From assembly GCA_001898425.1 (NCBI GenBank), contig MKTV01000061.1, forward strand, positions 1 through 36,523: a stretch of 36,523 nucleotides of DNA, written 5' to 3'. A program made the position numbers and the translations under genes. This stretch comes from Rhodospirillales bacterium 69-11. GTDB taxonomy: Bacteria; Pseudomonadota; Alphaproteobacteria; Acetobacterales; Acetobacteraceae. This document shows, one piece after another, positions 1 through 9,144 of the stretch. The stretch's first letter is position 1. Every line of letters starts with the position of its first letter. Below the pieces are notes generated by a model, which had not been told where the DNA came from, did no database searches, and saw only the letters and a program-made list of their open reading frames with translations.

Positions 1-53
1 CCGTCCCCGCCGTCCCCGCCGTCCCCGCCGTCCCCGCCGTCCCCGCCGTCCCG
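1..53. repeat. 9-bp GC-rich tandem repeat at window edge
   Basis: Five perfect copies of CCGTCCCCG (1-45) are followed by a partial sixth (46-53). The array is cut by the window edge, so its true length is unknown. The unit length is a multiple of three, so it could encode a repeated tripeptide of a neighbouring gene: plus frame 1 reads Pro-Ser-Pro and stops at 118-120. It could also be non-coding sequence downstream of the minus-strand heme protein gene. The sequence visible here does not decide between these. Confidence 0.9.
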
Positions 54-86
54 CCATCGCTGCCACGGTGGCCGGCGCAGGCGGCT

Positions 87-1748
87 TTACTGCCCGCGCA
101 CCGGCACCGGCTGCGAATAGCCCTTGGTCACGTGCGTGCACCAGGACGGCCCGAACTGGGCCGTCTTCGCCGGGCACGCGAAGCGGAAGCCCCAGACGAA
201 GTCGGTCTGCAGGGCGAGCAGCCGAGGGGTCTCGCGCCGCCCGCCATGACCGAAGAACGCGTCGACCGAGAACCAGGCCGGATTCGGAGCACCGTTGACG
301 CTCTCGGCCAGTCCCGCGTCGCTCAGTCGCGTGCTGAAGATCGCGAAAGCGGCGACGCCGTCCTGCGTCACGGCGGCGCGTGCGTGACAGGTCATGCAGG
401 AGGCGGTGTTGACGAAGCCTGCCTCGGTGACCGAGTTGCCGAGCAGCCTGGGAACGCCGGTCTGTGTGACGAAGTCGATCTGGGACCCTTTCAGACGATA
501 GGACTTCCAGGCCGCGTCCTGCTGGGTGGGCCGGCCGGTCGGGTTGGTTCCCCCGCCCGCGACCTGCATCGCCGCCAGCAGGTCGCGCAGACCGTCGGTC
601 ATCTCGCCCTCGTCCGGATAGCGCTGCGCCAACGCGAAGGCATCGACGTCGGCGCCCTGCACGCCGTGACGGTGCTGCGGCGGGATGTAGTTGCGTGCCG
701 GCGCGGCCAACGTGCCGCTGGCGGGGACGGCGGCGGCGCGATAGCCGAAACTGTCGTTGCAGCCGATGAAGTCGCAGCGGCCCTGGTTCGCGACGTGCTC
801 GAACGTGGCCCAGGTCCAGTTGGGCACGTCCTTGCTGGAGATGTGGAAGGCCAGCATCAGGTAGCGCTTCTTGGCCGGATGCGGGTCGGCGGCAGTGGCG
901 CGTGGGATCAGGTCCATGGTGATGAACGGATGTGCGGTGTCGTCCGGGTCGATCCCGACCTTCCGGGCGAGGTCGGCGGCGAGCCAGTTCACCTTCACCA
1001 TCATCGACTTGACTGGGAAGCTGATCGCGATCAGCGACGGCGGCGCGGGATGCGCCGCCGAGGGATCCGGCGGCGTGGGCCAGCGCGGGGCGTAGGCGGC
1101 GCGGGCGTCCACGGCGGCGGCGAACACCCGCGCCAGTCCCTCCTGGAAGTACAGCTCGTTGTCGAACACGTAGTCCGTCATCGGCTGGTTGCGGTAGATG
1201 AGCTCGTCCTGGAGCGCGCCGATCACCGGCGCCTTGAGGATATCCGGCACGTCGTTCCAGCTGCCATCGCTCCGCCCCGTGGCCTGTGACAGCGGGATCT
1301 GGTGGGCCGTAACCGGCGCGCGCACCTGATTGTCCGGCACGCCCTCGGTGGGACCGGGGAAGACCGGACAATGCGCCGGTGCGGAGGTGTTGCTGATCTC
1401 CACTGCCGCGCAGCACCGGCCGGGTGCCTCGTTCGGCTTGCAGCGTGGCCAGGGATCGGACGGCCAGGTCTGCCGGTCGGTCGACCAGTCTTCCCAGAAA
1501 TGCTGGCTGACCACCTGGGCGAACATCCACCACGCGAAGCTGTCCGGGCAGGTCTGGGCCGGATTGGTGACGGCGGCACCGAATTCGGCGCGCCCGTTCA
1601 CCACGCGCAGATGGCACTCGGGCGAATCGCGGACCTCGGCGAACGGAACGGCGGCGTAGTCCATCGGATCGGGATCGGCGGCCTGCGTCTGCGACACGCC
1701 CAGGGGGCAGAGCACCAGGCCGCAGAGCAATGCCAGGACCAGCCGCAT
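87..1748 (-). CDS. Secreted single-heme cytochrome c-like protein, unknown function
   Basis: The protein is 553 aa from the chosen ATG, which has a strong GGAGGA ribosome site 4 nt upstream; a start 27 nt further upstream would only lengthen the signal peptide. Residues 1-23 form a Sec signal peptide (MRLVLALLCGLVLCPLG, then an Ala-rich cleavage region). A single CxxCH heme motif (CMTCH) lies at residues 451-455, encoded at 384-398. The long N-terminal part matches no family I recognise; it is rich in Cys and Trp (a CC pair and CPV/CKP contexts), as expected for a periplasmic disulfide-bonded protein. A c-type heme near the C-terminus suggests periplasmic electron transfer or oxidation of an unknown substrate. 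It is the only minus-strand gene before leuS, with no partner in view. The heme-binding inference is firm; the function is unknown. Confidence 0.8.
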   Translation of the reverse strand: MRLVLALLCGLVLCPLGVSQTQAADPDPMDYAAVPFAEVRDSPECHLRVVNGRAEFGAAVTNPAQTCPDSFAWWMFAQVVSQHFWEDWSTDRQTWPSDPWPRCKPNEAPGRCCAAVEISNTSAPAHCPVFPGPTEGVPDNQVRAPVTAHQIPLSQATGRSDGSWNDVPDILKAPVIGALQDELIYRNQPMTDYVFDNELYFQEGLARVFAAAVDARAAYAPRWPTPPDPSAAHPAPPSLIAISFPVKSMMVKVNWLAADLARKVGIDPDDTAHPFITMDLIPRATAADPHPAKKRYLMLAFHISSKDVPNWTWATFEHVANQGRCDFIGCNDSFGYRAAAVPASGTLAAPARNYIPPQHRHGVQGADVDAFALAQRYPDEGEMTDGLRDLLAAMQVAGGGTNPTGRPTQQDAAWKSYRLKGSQIDFVTQTGVPRLLGNSVTEAGFVNTASCMTCHARAAVTQDGVAAFAIFSTRLSDAGLAESVNGAPNPAWFSVDAFFGHGGRRETPRLLALQTDFVWGFRFACPAKTAQFGPSWCTHVTKGYSQPVPVRGQ

Positions 1749-1977
1749 GGCTTCCTCCAGAAATCCACCCACCAATTGCGGATTAGATGAACTCGATCTG
1801 CCAGGGCAAGGAATCCAGCACGTGACGGATCGGGGACGGGTCGATCAGGCGGTCGCCACCCCCAAGGGCGTCAGGTCCAACCTTCGTCCTCCGAGGGCAG
1901 CCCCCACCACCATCGGCAGGAGAGAATGGTTCGGGTACCCTTGCGGTCGCGCGCCCGCAACGCGACATTCTTGCGAG

Positions 1978-2424
1978 ATGCGCCCGTCTCTCCTCCTCCT
2001 TCTGCCGCTGCTGGCGGTCACGGCCTGCGCCCAGCAGCCGGGCCCCGGCCAGAACGTCGCCGTGCTGACCAGCTTGCCGGAGGCGCGCGTCTGCCAGCCG
2101 AACCTGCCGCCGTTCGGGTATGTCCAATATGCGCGCGACGAGTTCCCCTGGGACGCGCCGCCGAACGGCAGCATCGCGATGGCGAATGACGGGGCGTGGT
2201 GCCAGATCCGCTTCCAGCATGCCTGGATCAACCTGCTCGTGCAGGGCCCGCTCTCGGTCGAGCAGCCGCCGGCGCATGGCGAGGTGATCGTCGGCTCGAT
2301 CGGCTATTCGCTGCGCATCGCCTACCGGCCGGCACCCGGCTTTGCCGGGTCGGACCATTTCGTCGTCCGCCTGCATGGGCCGGACCCGTGGGACATCCCG
2401 GTGGCGGTCACCGTCGCGCCCTGA
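1978..2424 (+). CDS. Small secreted lipoprotein, unknown function
   Basis: The product is 148 aa, beginning [17 protein letters not shown]. This is a lipoprotein signal peptide with a lipobox (V-T-A-C) and the lipidated Cys at residue 17. The mature part has two further Cys (CQPN and WCQIRF contexts) and ends in a beta-rich segment ([28 protein letters not shown]) resembling a small Ig-like or cadherin-like strand module. The reading frame is open further upstream, but only this ATG gives a signal peptide. The ribosome site is weak. It ends 62 bp before leuS on the same strand. Likely envelope-anchored; the role is unknown. Confidence 0.75.
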   Translation: MRPSLLLLLPLLAVTACAQQPGPGQNVAVLTSLPEARVCQPNLPPFGYVQYARDEFPWDAPPNGSIAMANDGAWCQIRFQHAWINLLVQGPLSVEQPPAHGEVIVGSIGYSLRIAYRPAPGFAGSDHFVVRLHGPDPWDIPVAVTVAP

Positions 2425-2450
2425 CCGCGACATGCTCGGGCAGGTCGCAC

Positions 2451-2479
2451 TTGCGCCGGACCGCGCCGCGACCGATACA
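2451..2479 (+). promoter_or_regulatory. Weak candidate promoter for leuS
   Basis: TTGCGC (2451-2456) and GATACA (2474-2479) are separated by 17 bp, an imperfect sigma70-like pair. The -10 element ends only 7 nt before the leuS ATG, and no Shine-Dalgarno sequence lies in that interval. If used, it would give a nearly leaderless mRNA. Read-through from the lipoprotein gene is the alternative. Confidence 0.3.
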
Positions 2480-2486
2480 TCCCGCC

Positions 2487-5183
2487 ATGGATGAGAGCGT
2501 GACCGCGGCCCCGGCGCCGCGCCAGGACACCGCCGCGGCGGAAGGGCCGCGCTACGACTTCCGGTCGGCCGAACCCAAGTGGCAGCGCGAATGGGATGCG
2601 CGCGGCTGCTTCCGCGTCGCCGACGTGCCGACGGACGGCAAGCCGAAATACTACGTCCTCGAGATGTTCCCCTACCCGAGTGGCAAGATCCACATGGGCC
2701 ATGTGCGGAACTACACGCTGGGCGACGTGGTGGCGCGCTACAAGCGGGCGCGGGGCCACGCGGTGCTGCACCCGATGGGGTGGGACGCGTTCGGCCTGCC
2801 CGCCGAGAATGCCGCGCGCGAGCGCAAGGTGCATCCGGCGAAATGGACCTACGAGAACATCGCCAACATGCGCGCCGAACTGAAGCGCATGGGCCTGTCG
2901 CTCGACTGGGAGCGTGAATTCGCCACCTGCCAGCCGGAATACTACCAGCACCAGCAGAAGCTGTTCCTGGACTTCCTGAAGGCCGGCCTGGTCGAGCGGA
3001 AGGAGAGCTGGGTCAACTGGGATCCGGTCGACGGCACGGTGCTCGCGAACGAGCAGGTCATCGACGGCCGCGGCTGGCGGTCGGGGGCGCTGGTCGAGAA
3101 GAAGCAGCTCAGCCAGTGGTTCCTGTCGATCACCAAATACGCGCCGGAGCTGCTGTCGGCGCTGGACGGCATGGACCGCTGGCCCGAACGCGTGCGGCTG
3201 ATGCAGGCCAACTGGATCGGCCGGTCGGAGGGCGCGCGCCTGCGCTTCCGCCTGTCCGCGCCTGAGACGGGCATCGAGACGGTCGAGGTCTACACCACGC
3301 GTCCCGACACGCTGTACGGCATGTCCTTCCTGGCGATCGCGCCGGAGCACCCGCTGGCCGCCGCCGTTGCGGCGCGCGATCCCAAGGCGGCCGAGTTCGT
3401 CGCCGAATGCCGCCGCATGGGCACGTCGGAAGCCGCGATCGAAACCGCCGAGAAGTTCGGCTTCGACACCGGCCTGCGCGTCGCCCACCCCTTCATCGAA
3501 GGCGCGAGCTACCCGGTCTGGATCGCGAACTTCGTCCTGATGGAATACGGCACGGGCGCGATCTTCGGCTGCCCCGGCCATGACCAGCGCGACCTCGACT
3601 TCGCGCGGAAATACGACCTGCCGGTGACCCCCGTGGTGCTGCCGCCAGGGGCCGACCCGGCCGGCTTCGCCATCAGGGCCGAGGCCTATGTCGGGCCGGG
3701 CACCGCGTTCAACTCGGGGTTCCTGGACGGGCTCGAGGTGGATGCCGCCAAGCGTGCCGCGATCGAGGCATTGGAGGCGCGCGGCATCGGCGAGGGCGTG
3801 GTGAACTGGCGCCTGCGCGACTGGGGTGTCTCCCGCCAGCGCTACTGGGGTTGCCCGATCCCGGTGATCCATTGCGAGGCCTGCGGCGTCGTGCCGGTGC
3901 CCGACGACCAGTTGCCGGTCACCCTGCCCGAGGACGTCACTTTCGACCGGCCCGGCAACCCGCTCGACCACCACCCGACCTGGAAGCACGTCGCCTGCCC
4001 GTCCTGCGGCAAGCTGGCTCGGCGGGAGACCGACACGTTCGACACCTTCGTCGACAGCTCCTGGTACTTCGCCCGCTACTGCTCGCCGAAGGCCGACGTG
4101 CCGATGGTGCGGGAGGCCGTCGATCACTGGATGCCGGTCGACCAGTACATCGGCGGCATCGAGCACGCGATCCTGCACCTGCTCTACTCGCGCTTCTTCA
4201 CCCGCGCGATGCGCGACACCGGCCATATCGCGGTGGAGGAGCCGTTCGCCGGCCTGTTCACGCAGGGCATGGTGACGCATGAGAGCTACCGAACCGCCAC
4301 GGGACCCAACGGCACCTGGCTCTACCCGGAGGAGGTGGAGAAGCGCGCCGACGGCAGCGCCGTGCATCGCACCACGGGCGAGCCGGTGACGGTCGGCCGC
4401 GTCGAGGCGATGAGCAAGTCGAAGCGGAACACGATCGACCCCGGCGCGATCATCGCCAAATACGGCGCCGACACCGCCCGGTGGTTCATCCTGTCCGACA
4501 ATCCGCCCGAACGCGACATGGAGTGGACCGAGGCCGGCGTCGCCGGCGCCTACCGCTTCACCCAGCGCGTGTTCCGCATGGCCGAGGCCTTGCAGGCGAC
4601 CCCACCCGGCCCGCCGCCCGGCGAGTTCGGCCCGGCCGCCCGTACGCTGCGCGGCATCACGCACAAGACGATTGCCGCGGTGACCGAGGCATTGGAAGGG
4701 TTCGCCTTCAACGTCGCCGTCGCACGGCTCTACGAACTGGCCAACGCGATCGGCGAGGCCGAGAAGGCGGTTGCCTCCGGCGGGGCTGCGGATCAGGGGA
4801 CCACGGCCGAGGCCGGCGCGCAGGCCGGCCTGACCTGGGCACGGCACGAAGCGGTCACCACGCTCGCGCGCCTGGTCGCACCCATGATGCCGCATCTGGC
4901 CGAGGAGATGCACGCGCGCCTCCGCCCGGAACAGGGGATGGTGGCGGACCTGTCCTGGCCCGAGGCCGATCCGGCCCTGCTGGTCGCGGAGGCGGTGACG
5001 ATCGCGGTGCAGGTGATGGGTAAGCTGCGCGGCACGGTGACGGTGCCCCCCGACAGCGCGGCCGAGACGGTCATCGCGGCTGCGGAGGCCGAACCCAACG
5101 TGGCCAAGGCGCTGGAGGGCAAGCGCATCGTCAAGCGCGTCCACGTGCCCAACCGCATCGTCAACTTCGTGGTCGCGGGATGA
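2487..5183 (+). CDS. leuS: Leucyl-tRNA synthetase
   Basis: Class I aminoacyl-tRNA synthetase that charges tRNA-Leu in the cytoplasm. The 898-aa length is slightly above usual because of a short N-terminal tail. The nucleotide-binding signature [12 protein letters not shown] lies at residues 61-72. The CP1 editing domain has the Thr-rich TTRPDTLYG near residue 270 and GHDQRD, whose Asp366 matches the essential editing Asp of E. coli LeuRS. Cys pairs around 3877-3890 and 3997-4010 resemble the zinc insertion. The second signature is AMSKSK at 641-646, with Ala instead of the usual first Lys of KMSKS. A C-terminal anticodon/DALR-like domain and small C-terminal domain follow. The ATG at 2487 was chosen because the open frame upstream overlaps the lipoprotein gene. 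It overlaps lptE by 4 bp (ATGA), so the two are probably translationally coupled. Confidence 0.98.
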   Translation: MDESVTAAPAPRQDTAAAEGPRYDFRSAEPKWQREWDARGCFRVADVPTDGKPKYYVLEMFPYPSGKIHMGHVRNYTLGDVVARYKRARGHAVLHPMGWDAFGLPAENAARERKVHPAKWTYENIANMRAELKRMGLSLDWEREFATCQPEYYQHQQKLFLDFLKAGLVERKESWVNWDPVDGTVLANEQVIDGRGWRSGALVEKKQLSQWFLSITKYAPELLSALDGMDRWPERVRLMQANWIGRSEGARLRFRLSAPETGIETVEVYTTRPDTLYGMSFLAIAPEHPLAAAVAARDPKAAEFVAECRRMGTSEAAIETAEKFGFDTGLRVAHPFIEGASYPVWIANFVLMEYGTGAIFGCPGHDQRDLDFARKYDLPVTPVVLPPGADPAGFAIRAEAYVGPGTAFNSGFLDGLEVDAAKRAAIEALEARGIGEGVVNWRLRDWGVSRQRYWGCPIPVIHCEACGVVPVPDDQLPVTLPEDVTFDRPGNPLDHHPTWKHVACPSCGKLARRETDTFDTFVDSSWYFARYCSPKADVPMVREAVDHWMPVDQYIGGIEHAILHLLYSRFFTRAMRDTGHIAVEEPFAGLFTQGMVTHESYRTATGPNGTWLYPEEVEKRADGSAVHRTTGEPVTVGRVEAMSKSKRNTIDPGAIIAKYGADTARWFILSDNPPERDMEWTEAGVAGAYRFTQRVFRMAEALQATPPGPPPGEFGPAARTLRGITHKTIAAVTEALEGFAFNVAVARLYELANAIGEAEKAVASGGAADQGTTAEAGAQAGLTWARHEAVTTLARLVAPMMPHLAEEMHARLRPEQGMVADLSWPEADPALLVAEAVTIAVQVMGKLRGTVTVPPDSAAETVIAAAEAEPNVAKALEGKRIVKRVHVPNRIVNFVVAG

Positions 5184-5701
5184 GCGTCTCGCGCCGCCGC
5201 TTCCTGCTGGGTGCGGCGACGCTGCCGCTCGCCGGCTGCGGATTCCAGCCCGTCTACATGCCGACCGCGTCGGGAAAGCCGGGCCCCGCCGAACGCGAAC
5301 TGTCCGCGATCAACGTCGGCATCATCCCCGACCGGTCGGGCCAGTTGCTGCGGCAGGCGTTGCAGGCGCGCCTCGCCGACGACGGCGGCACGCCGCAGCT
5401 CTACGACCTTGCGGTGTCTTTCGGGATCATTGGCGACTCGATCGGCATCCTGCAGAACAACCTGGCCACCCGCGTGCGCCTGATCGGCAGCGCCAACTAC
5501 GTGCTGACCACGCGCACCACCCCACCGGTCCGCCTGACCGGCGGCAGCGCGCGCACGGTCGACGCCTACAATCTCTTCGACCAGCAGCTCTTCGCGGCCG
5601 ATATGGAGGACGAGAGCGTGCGTCGGCGCATCGCCGAAACGCTGGCCGAGCAGATCGCGAACCAGTTGGCGATCTTCTTCCGCAAGCGCGCCGCCGGCTG
5701 A
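5180..5701 (+). CDS. lptE: LPS-assembly lipoprotein LptE
   Basis: The 173-aa outer-membrane lipoprotein would plug the LptD barrel in lipopolysaccharide export. The N-terminus is [20 protein letters not shown]: an LAGC lipobox with lipidated Cys20, preceded by an SRRRFL stretch that resembles a twin-arginine motif. The GFQPVY start of the mature chain is typical of alphaproteobacterial LptE. The remaining chain is short alternating beta and helix, ending in a helix with [22 protein letters not shown]. Its position between leuS and holA, with ATGA overlap with leuS and 6 bp before holA, is the classic arrangement and strongly supports the name. Confidence 0.93.
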   Translation: MSVSRRRFLLGAATLPLAGCGFQPVYMPTASGKPGPAERELSAINVGIIPDRSGQLLRQALQARLADDGGTPQLYDLAVSFGIIGDSIGILQNNLATRVRLIGSANYVLTTRTTPPVRLTGGSARTVDAYNLFDQQLFAADMEDESVRRRIAETLAEQIANQLAIFFRKRAAG

Positions 5702-5707
5702 GGCAGG

Positions 5708-6742
5708 GTGAAACTCGCGCCTGCCCAAGTCGCGGCTTTCCTGCGCGATCCGGGCGCGGTGCGCGTCGTACTGCTCTTCGGCGAGGATGTCGGCATGATC
5801 CGCGACCGTGCCGAGGCGCTGGTGCGCCGGGTGGCCGGCTCGCTCGACGATCCGTTCCTCGTGGCGGAGCTGCCGCGTGAGGCGATCGGCACCCTGCCGG
5901 ACGAAGCCGCGTCCCTGGCTCTGACGGGCGGGCGGCGGGTGGTACGGGTGAGGGAAGCGACAGACGCGGCCACCGGCCCGGTCCAGGCCCTGCTGAAATC
6001 CGCTGCGCCCGCGCTCGTGGTGCTGGAGGGCGCCGGCCTCGCCACCCGCTCCCGGCTGCGGACAGCGCTGGAGGCCGCGCCCGACGGCGTGGCGATCGGC
6101 TGCTACCCCGAAGAGGGCCGCGCGCTCACCGAGACGATCCGAAGCACGTTGCAGGCGGCCGGCGTGGGGGTGGATCCGGACGCGGCATCCTGGCTCGCCG
6201 ACCATCTGGGCGCGGACCGCGCCTCCACCCGCGGTGAGCTCGAGAAGCTCGCGCTCTACGTGGGGCCGAACGCGCGGGTGGATCTGGAGGCAGCGATGGC
6301 CTGCGTGGGTGACCTTGCCGGGCTCTCGCTGGACGACGCGCTGTTCGCTGCGACCGCGGGGGATGTCGCGACCGCGGATCGCGCGCTCGAACTCGCGATG
6401 GCGGAAGGCGCGGCGCCGGTCCAGGTGTTGCGCATGGGGATCGGCCACCTGCAGCGGCTGCATCGCGTGCGGCTCGCCATGGACGCGCAGCGGCTGCCCG
6501 CGGCGGATGCCGTGAAGCAGTTGCGGCCGCCGCTGTTCTTCCGGCGTGTCGCGCCCTTCACTCGCGCCCTATCGTTATGGAACAGCCGCACGCTCGCCGC
6601 CGGGATCGCGGCGCTGGCAGAGGCTGAACGTGGCTGCAAGCGGACAGGCTGGCCTGACACGGTGCTCTGCCGTCAGGCGATCCTGTCGCTCGCGCGGCGT
6701 GCCGCCGCGGGGGCGGCGCGCGAGCCGCGTGTGCGAAGGTGA
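5708..6742 (+). CDS. holA: DNA polymerase III delta subunit
   Basis: The 344-aa clamp-loader delta subunit opens the beta sliding clamp. It begins with GTG (MKLAPAQVAAFLRDPGAVRVVLLFGEDVGMIRDRAEALVRRVAG), matching the alphaproteobacterial HolA N-terminus with the family LxGxDxxLIRxRA-like element. The middle has the DxASWLADHLGADR...ELEKLALY segment of the family and the DALF...D..A...L stretch of the collar domain. A GTG start 6 nt after lptE, with GGCAGG upstream, serves as ribosome site. It is the last gene of the leuS-lptE-holA unit, followed by a 217-bp gap before the next coding region. Confidence 0.95.
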   Translation: MKLAPAQVAAFLRDPGAVRVVLLFGEDVGMIRDRAEALVRRVAGSLDDPFLVAELPREAIGTLPDEAASLALTGGRRVVRVREATDAATGPVQALLKSAAPALVVLEGAGLATRSRLRTALEAAPDGVAIGCYPEEGRALTETIRSTLQAAGVGVDPDAASWLADHLGADRASTRGELEKLALYVGPNARVDLEAAMACVGDLAGLSLDDALFAATAGDVATADRALELAMAEGAAPVQVLRMGIGHLQRLHRVRLAMDAQRLPAADAVKQLRPPLFFRRVAPFTRALSLWNSRTLAAGIAALAEAERGCKRTGWPDTVLCRQAILSLARRAAAGAAREPRVRR

Positions 6743-6803
6743 GCATCGCGTCGGCCCGCGAAGCAGCATGCTCGAACCCGAGCGCCCGTCTTGTTCTTCT
6801 GCG

Positions 6804-6836
6804 TTGCTGGCCTGCGCGCCGCTTGATAAATGATCA
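6804..6836 (+). promoter_or_regulatory. Candidate promoter in AT-rich patch upstream of WcbI-TPR gene
   Basis: The 217-bp gap 6743-6959 holds a locally AT-rich stretch, unusual for this DNA, with TGATCA at 6831-6836. A TTGCTG (6804-6809) and TAAATG (6827-6832) pair with 17-bp spacing is a possible sigma70 promoter. The -10 match is only three of six. No other feature is seen in the gap. Confidence 0.3.
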
Positions 6837-6959
6837 ATCGTTACTGATCCGCCAGCGCGGGTGGTTCATGCTGCCCCTGCCCCCCGTCGCGCGCCAGAGG
6901 ATCGGCGCCACGGCGCGAACCGCCTGCTCAATCCCAGAACGCTGAGGCCTCCCCGACGC

Positions 6960-8969
6960 ATGCGCCGGATCGTCATGATCGGAAACTGCCAGGTCTCGTC
7001 GATGATGACGCTGTACAAGCGCTTCGTCGCGGTTCGGACCGGTGATGTGGTGGACTACGTGGCGTCCTACGCCGATCTGGATGCGGCCGCGAAGGAGCGG
7101 ATCCGCAACGCCGACGTGGTCGTCGAGCAGTTGCTGGACCTGAAACCCGCCGCGGAGTCCGAGGGGCTGAGCGACGCGCCTCGCGTGCGGATTCCGATGG
7201 TAACGGCGGCCTTCCTCTGGCCCTTCGCCGGGCAGGAGCATCCGAAGAACGAGCGGACAGGCTTCCTGCCCAGCGGCCCGTATGGGGCGGAGGCCAGCGA
7301 CGGTTACCTGAACCGGTTGCTGCAGCAGGGCCTGGACCCGGATGAGGCAGCCGCGGCCTATCTGGCGCTCGACGTTGGCCAGAAGGTGAATCTCGACCGG
7401 CTGTACGAGCTGGTGATGGACCGGCAGCGCAGCCGCGACGAGGCCGCGGGTTATCGCATCGCCGATTCGATCGCCCGGCATTTCCGCAGCGAACCGATCT
7501 TCCTGACGCCGTATCATCCCCACGCCCGCATTGCCCGCGTTCTCGCCGAACAGCTCTTCCGTCAGCTCGGTGCTTCCCGCGCCGATATCGAGCGCATGCG
7601 CAACGCCACGCTGGTGACCCCTTTCCCGAAGGAAGAGCTGCCGATCCACCCGGCGGTCGCGCGGCATTTCGACCTGCAATGGGTCGGCCCCCAGACCAGC
7701 TACCGGCTGCTGAACGAGGGGCGTTTCACCTTCCCGGAGTTCGTGGCGCGCTACGTGCGCGTCGCGTGGAACCCGGCGCTGGAAGAGGGGATCGTGGCGA
7801 CCCGCACGCCGCGACTGCCGGAGGCGGAGGCGCTGCTGCGCCAGGGACTGGCACAAAGCCCGCGTTCGGGTGCGGGCTGGAACGCACTCCGGTCGGTGCT
7901 GCTGCGGCAAGGTCGCGTCGAGGAGGCGCTCCAGGCCGGGCGGCGCGCCGTCATGCTCGAGCCGGACTTGGCGCCGTATCGGAGCGAGCTGGGGTCGCTG
8001 CATCGCGACGCCGGGCGCTGGGCCGAGGCCGAGGCGGAGTTCCGTCGCGCCCTGCTGGTCAATCCGTCCGAAACCCGCGCCATCGTCCTGCTCGCCCACG
8101 TGCTGAAGGACCAGGGTCGCTTGGACGAGGCCTTCGCGACCGTGATGCAGGGGCTGGAGGGCGAGCCTTACGCGGCAAACCTGCACCGCACGCTGGCCCA
8201 CCTGTTCGAGGCGACCGGTCAGATTGCCGAGGCGGTTGCCGCGCTCGACCGCGTGCTTGCGTTGACGCCCGACGATCCCGGCGCGCGCGCCCGCCGCGAC
8301 GAACTCGCGAAGCATGCGGGCAAGTCCGCCGGGCCGCCTTCGACCGCGACACCGCCAGCCGCAAGCCGGTCTTCCGCGTCCGCACCAAGTCCGCAACAAG
8401 CTGCTGCATCGCCGGGCTCGCCGGCGACCCAGGGGCCGCCCAGCCAGCCCGAGGACGGGATCCAGCAGCTTCGACGCGCCACGGATGCCGATCCGGCGAA
8501 CCCGCACCTCGCGCACGAACTGAGCGCGGCACTGCAACGCGAAGGGCGACTGCCGGAGGCCCTCGCAGCGGCGCGGCTCGCGGCCACGCGTGACCCCCGC
8601 AACCCGTTCCGGCAGGAGCGCATCGGCCATCTCGCCTCCCGTCTCGGCGATCTGGCGGCGGCGGAGCAGGCATTTCGGGCGGCCGTCGAGATCGCCCCGC
8701 ACAAGGCGAATTTCCGCACGCCGCTGAGCGACGTCCTGATCCGGCAGGGCCGCCTGCCCGAAGGGGTGGCGGAGGCGCGCCGTGCGACCGAGGTCGACCC
8801 CGGGAATCCGAAGGCGTTCGGCTTCCTCGCCCACGCGCTCACCCTGGCCGGAGAGATCGAGGCGGCGGAGGCGGCCGTGAGCACGGCGATCGGACTGGAT
8901 CCTCGCGACGAGGCGCTGGCGGCGCAACTGGCCGCCCTGCGGCAGCGACGGGCGCGCGGCGAGCGCTGA
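6960..8969 (+). CDS. WcbI-like polysaccharide-modification domain fused to TPR repeats
   Basis: The protein is 669 aa. The N-terminal ~265 residues start MRRIVMIGNCQ; the GNCQ motif at 8-11 marks the WcbI family (putative acetyltransferase of capsule biosynthesis). Conserved-looking HPHARIA and PHxxRI-type histidines lie around residues 185-190. Residues ~270-450 form tetratricopeptide repeats (A..LLR.GR..EAL.A.R.A....P pattern). A Pro/Ser/Ala-rich, probably disordered linker follows (~455-500), then a second TPR block (~500-665). The start was placed at 6960 because the frame upstream of it is low-complexity leader; the ribosome site there is weak. The family suggests carbohydrate or capsule modification, with the TPRs as protein docking or peptide-binding units. 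No polysaccharide genes flank it, so the partner is unknown. Confidence 0.75.
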   Translation: MRRIVMIGNCQVSSMMTLYKRFVAVRTGDVVDYVASYADLDAAAKERIRNADVVVEQLLDLKPAAESEGLSDAPRVRIPMVTAAFLWPFAGQEHPKNERTGFLPSGPYGAEASDGYLNRLLQQGLDPDEAAAAYLALDVGQKVNLDRLYELVMDRQRSRDEAAGYRIADSIARHFRSEPIFLTPYHPHARIARVLAEQLFRQLGASRADIERMRNATLVTPFPKEELPIHPAVARHFDLQWVGPQTSYRLLNEGRFTFPEFVARYVRVAWNPALEEGIVATRTPRLPEAEALLRQGLAQSPRSGAGWNALRSVLLRQGRVEEALQAGRRAVMLEPDLAPYRSELGSLHRDAGRWAEAEAEFRRALLVNPSETRAIVLLAHVLKDQGRLDEAFATVMQGLEGEPYAANLHRTLAHLFEATGQIAEAVAALDRVLALTPDDPGARARRDELAKHAGKSAGPPSTATPPAASRSSASAPSPQQAAASPGSPATQGPPSQPEDGIQQLRRATDADPANPHLAHELSAALQREGRLPEALAAARLAATRDPRNPFRQERIGHLASRLGDLAAAEQAFRAAVEIAPHKANFRTPLSDVLIRQGRLPEGVAEARRATEVDPGNPKAFGFLAHALTLAGEIEAAEAAVSTAIGLDPRDEALAAQLAALRQRRARGER

Positions 8970-8974
8970 CCCTC

Positions 8975-8991
8975 CGCCGATTTTGTCGGCG
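8975..8991 (+). terminator. Stem-loop just after WcbI-TPR gene
   Basis: CGCCGA-TTTTG-TCGGCG is a perfect 6-bp stem with a 5-nt loop, starting 6 nt after the stop codon. No run of T follows, so intrinsic termination is plausible but unproven. The rest of the 175-bp gap to the crotonase gene holds a degenerate GCGGTG repeat (about 9036-9050) and nothing else recognisable. Confidence 0.4.
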
Positions 8992-9144
8992 CCCGATCTC
9001 ACCCCACCGGTCTGCAACGCGCGGTTCGCGGTGATGCGGTGCGGTGCGGCAGGAAGGTCCCACGGGGCGGTGCCGCGGGTGATGCTGGTGCTTCGGTGGC
9101 GGCGGGCGATACTCGCGCGACGACACAGGCAGGAGGAAGCGCTC

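Noticed and set aside
1-53. CRISPR-like repeat array
   Set aside because: The 9-bp units are contiguous, with no spacers and no cas genes.
1926-2189. 87-aa frame starting after AGGAGAGA within the lipoprotein region
   Set aside because: It has a good ribosome-site look, but the frame is a Pro/Arg-rich shadow of the lipoprotein, whose frame carries a clear lipobox.
2322-5144. 940-aa open frame antisense to leuS
   Set aside because: It is His/Arg-rich translation of the opposite strand of a certain leuS gene, with no motif and no ribosome site; typical of GC-rich shadow frames.
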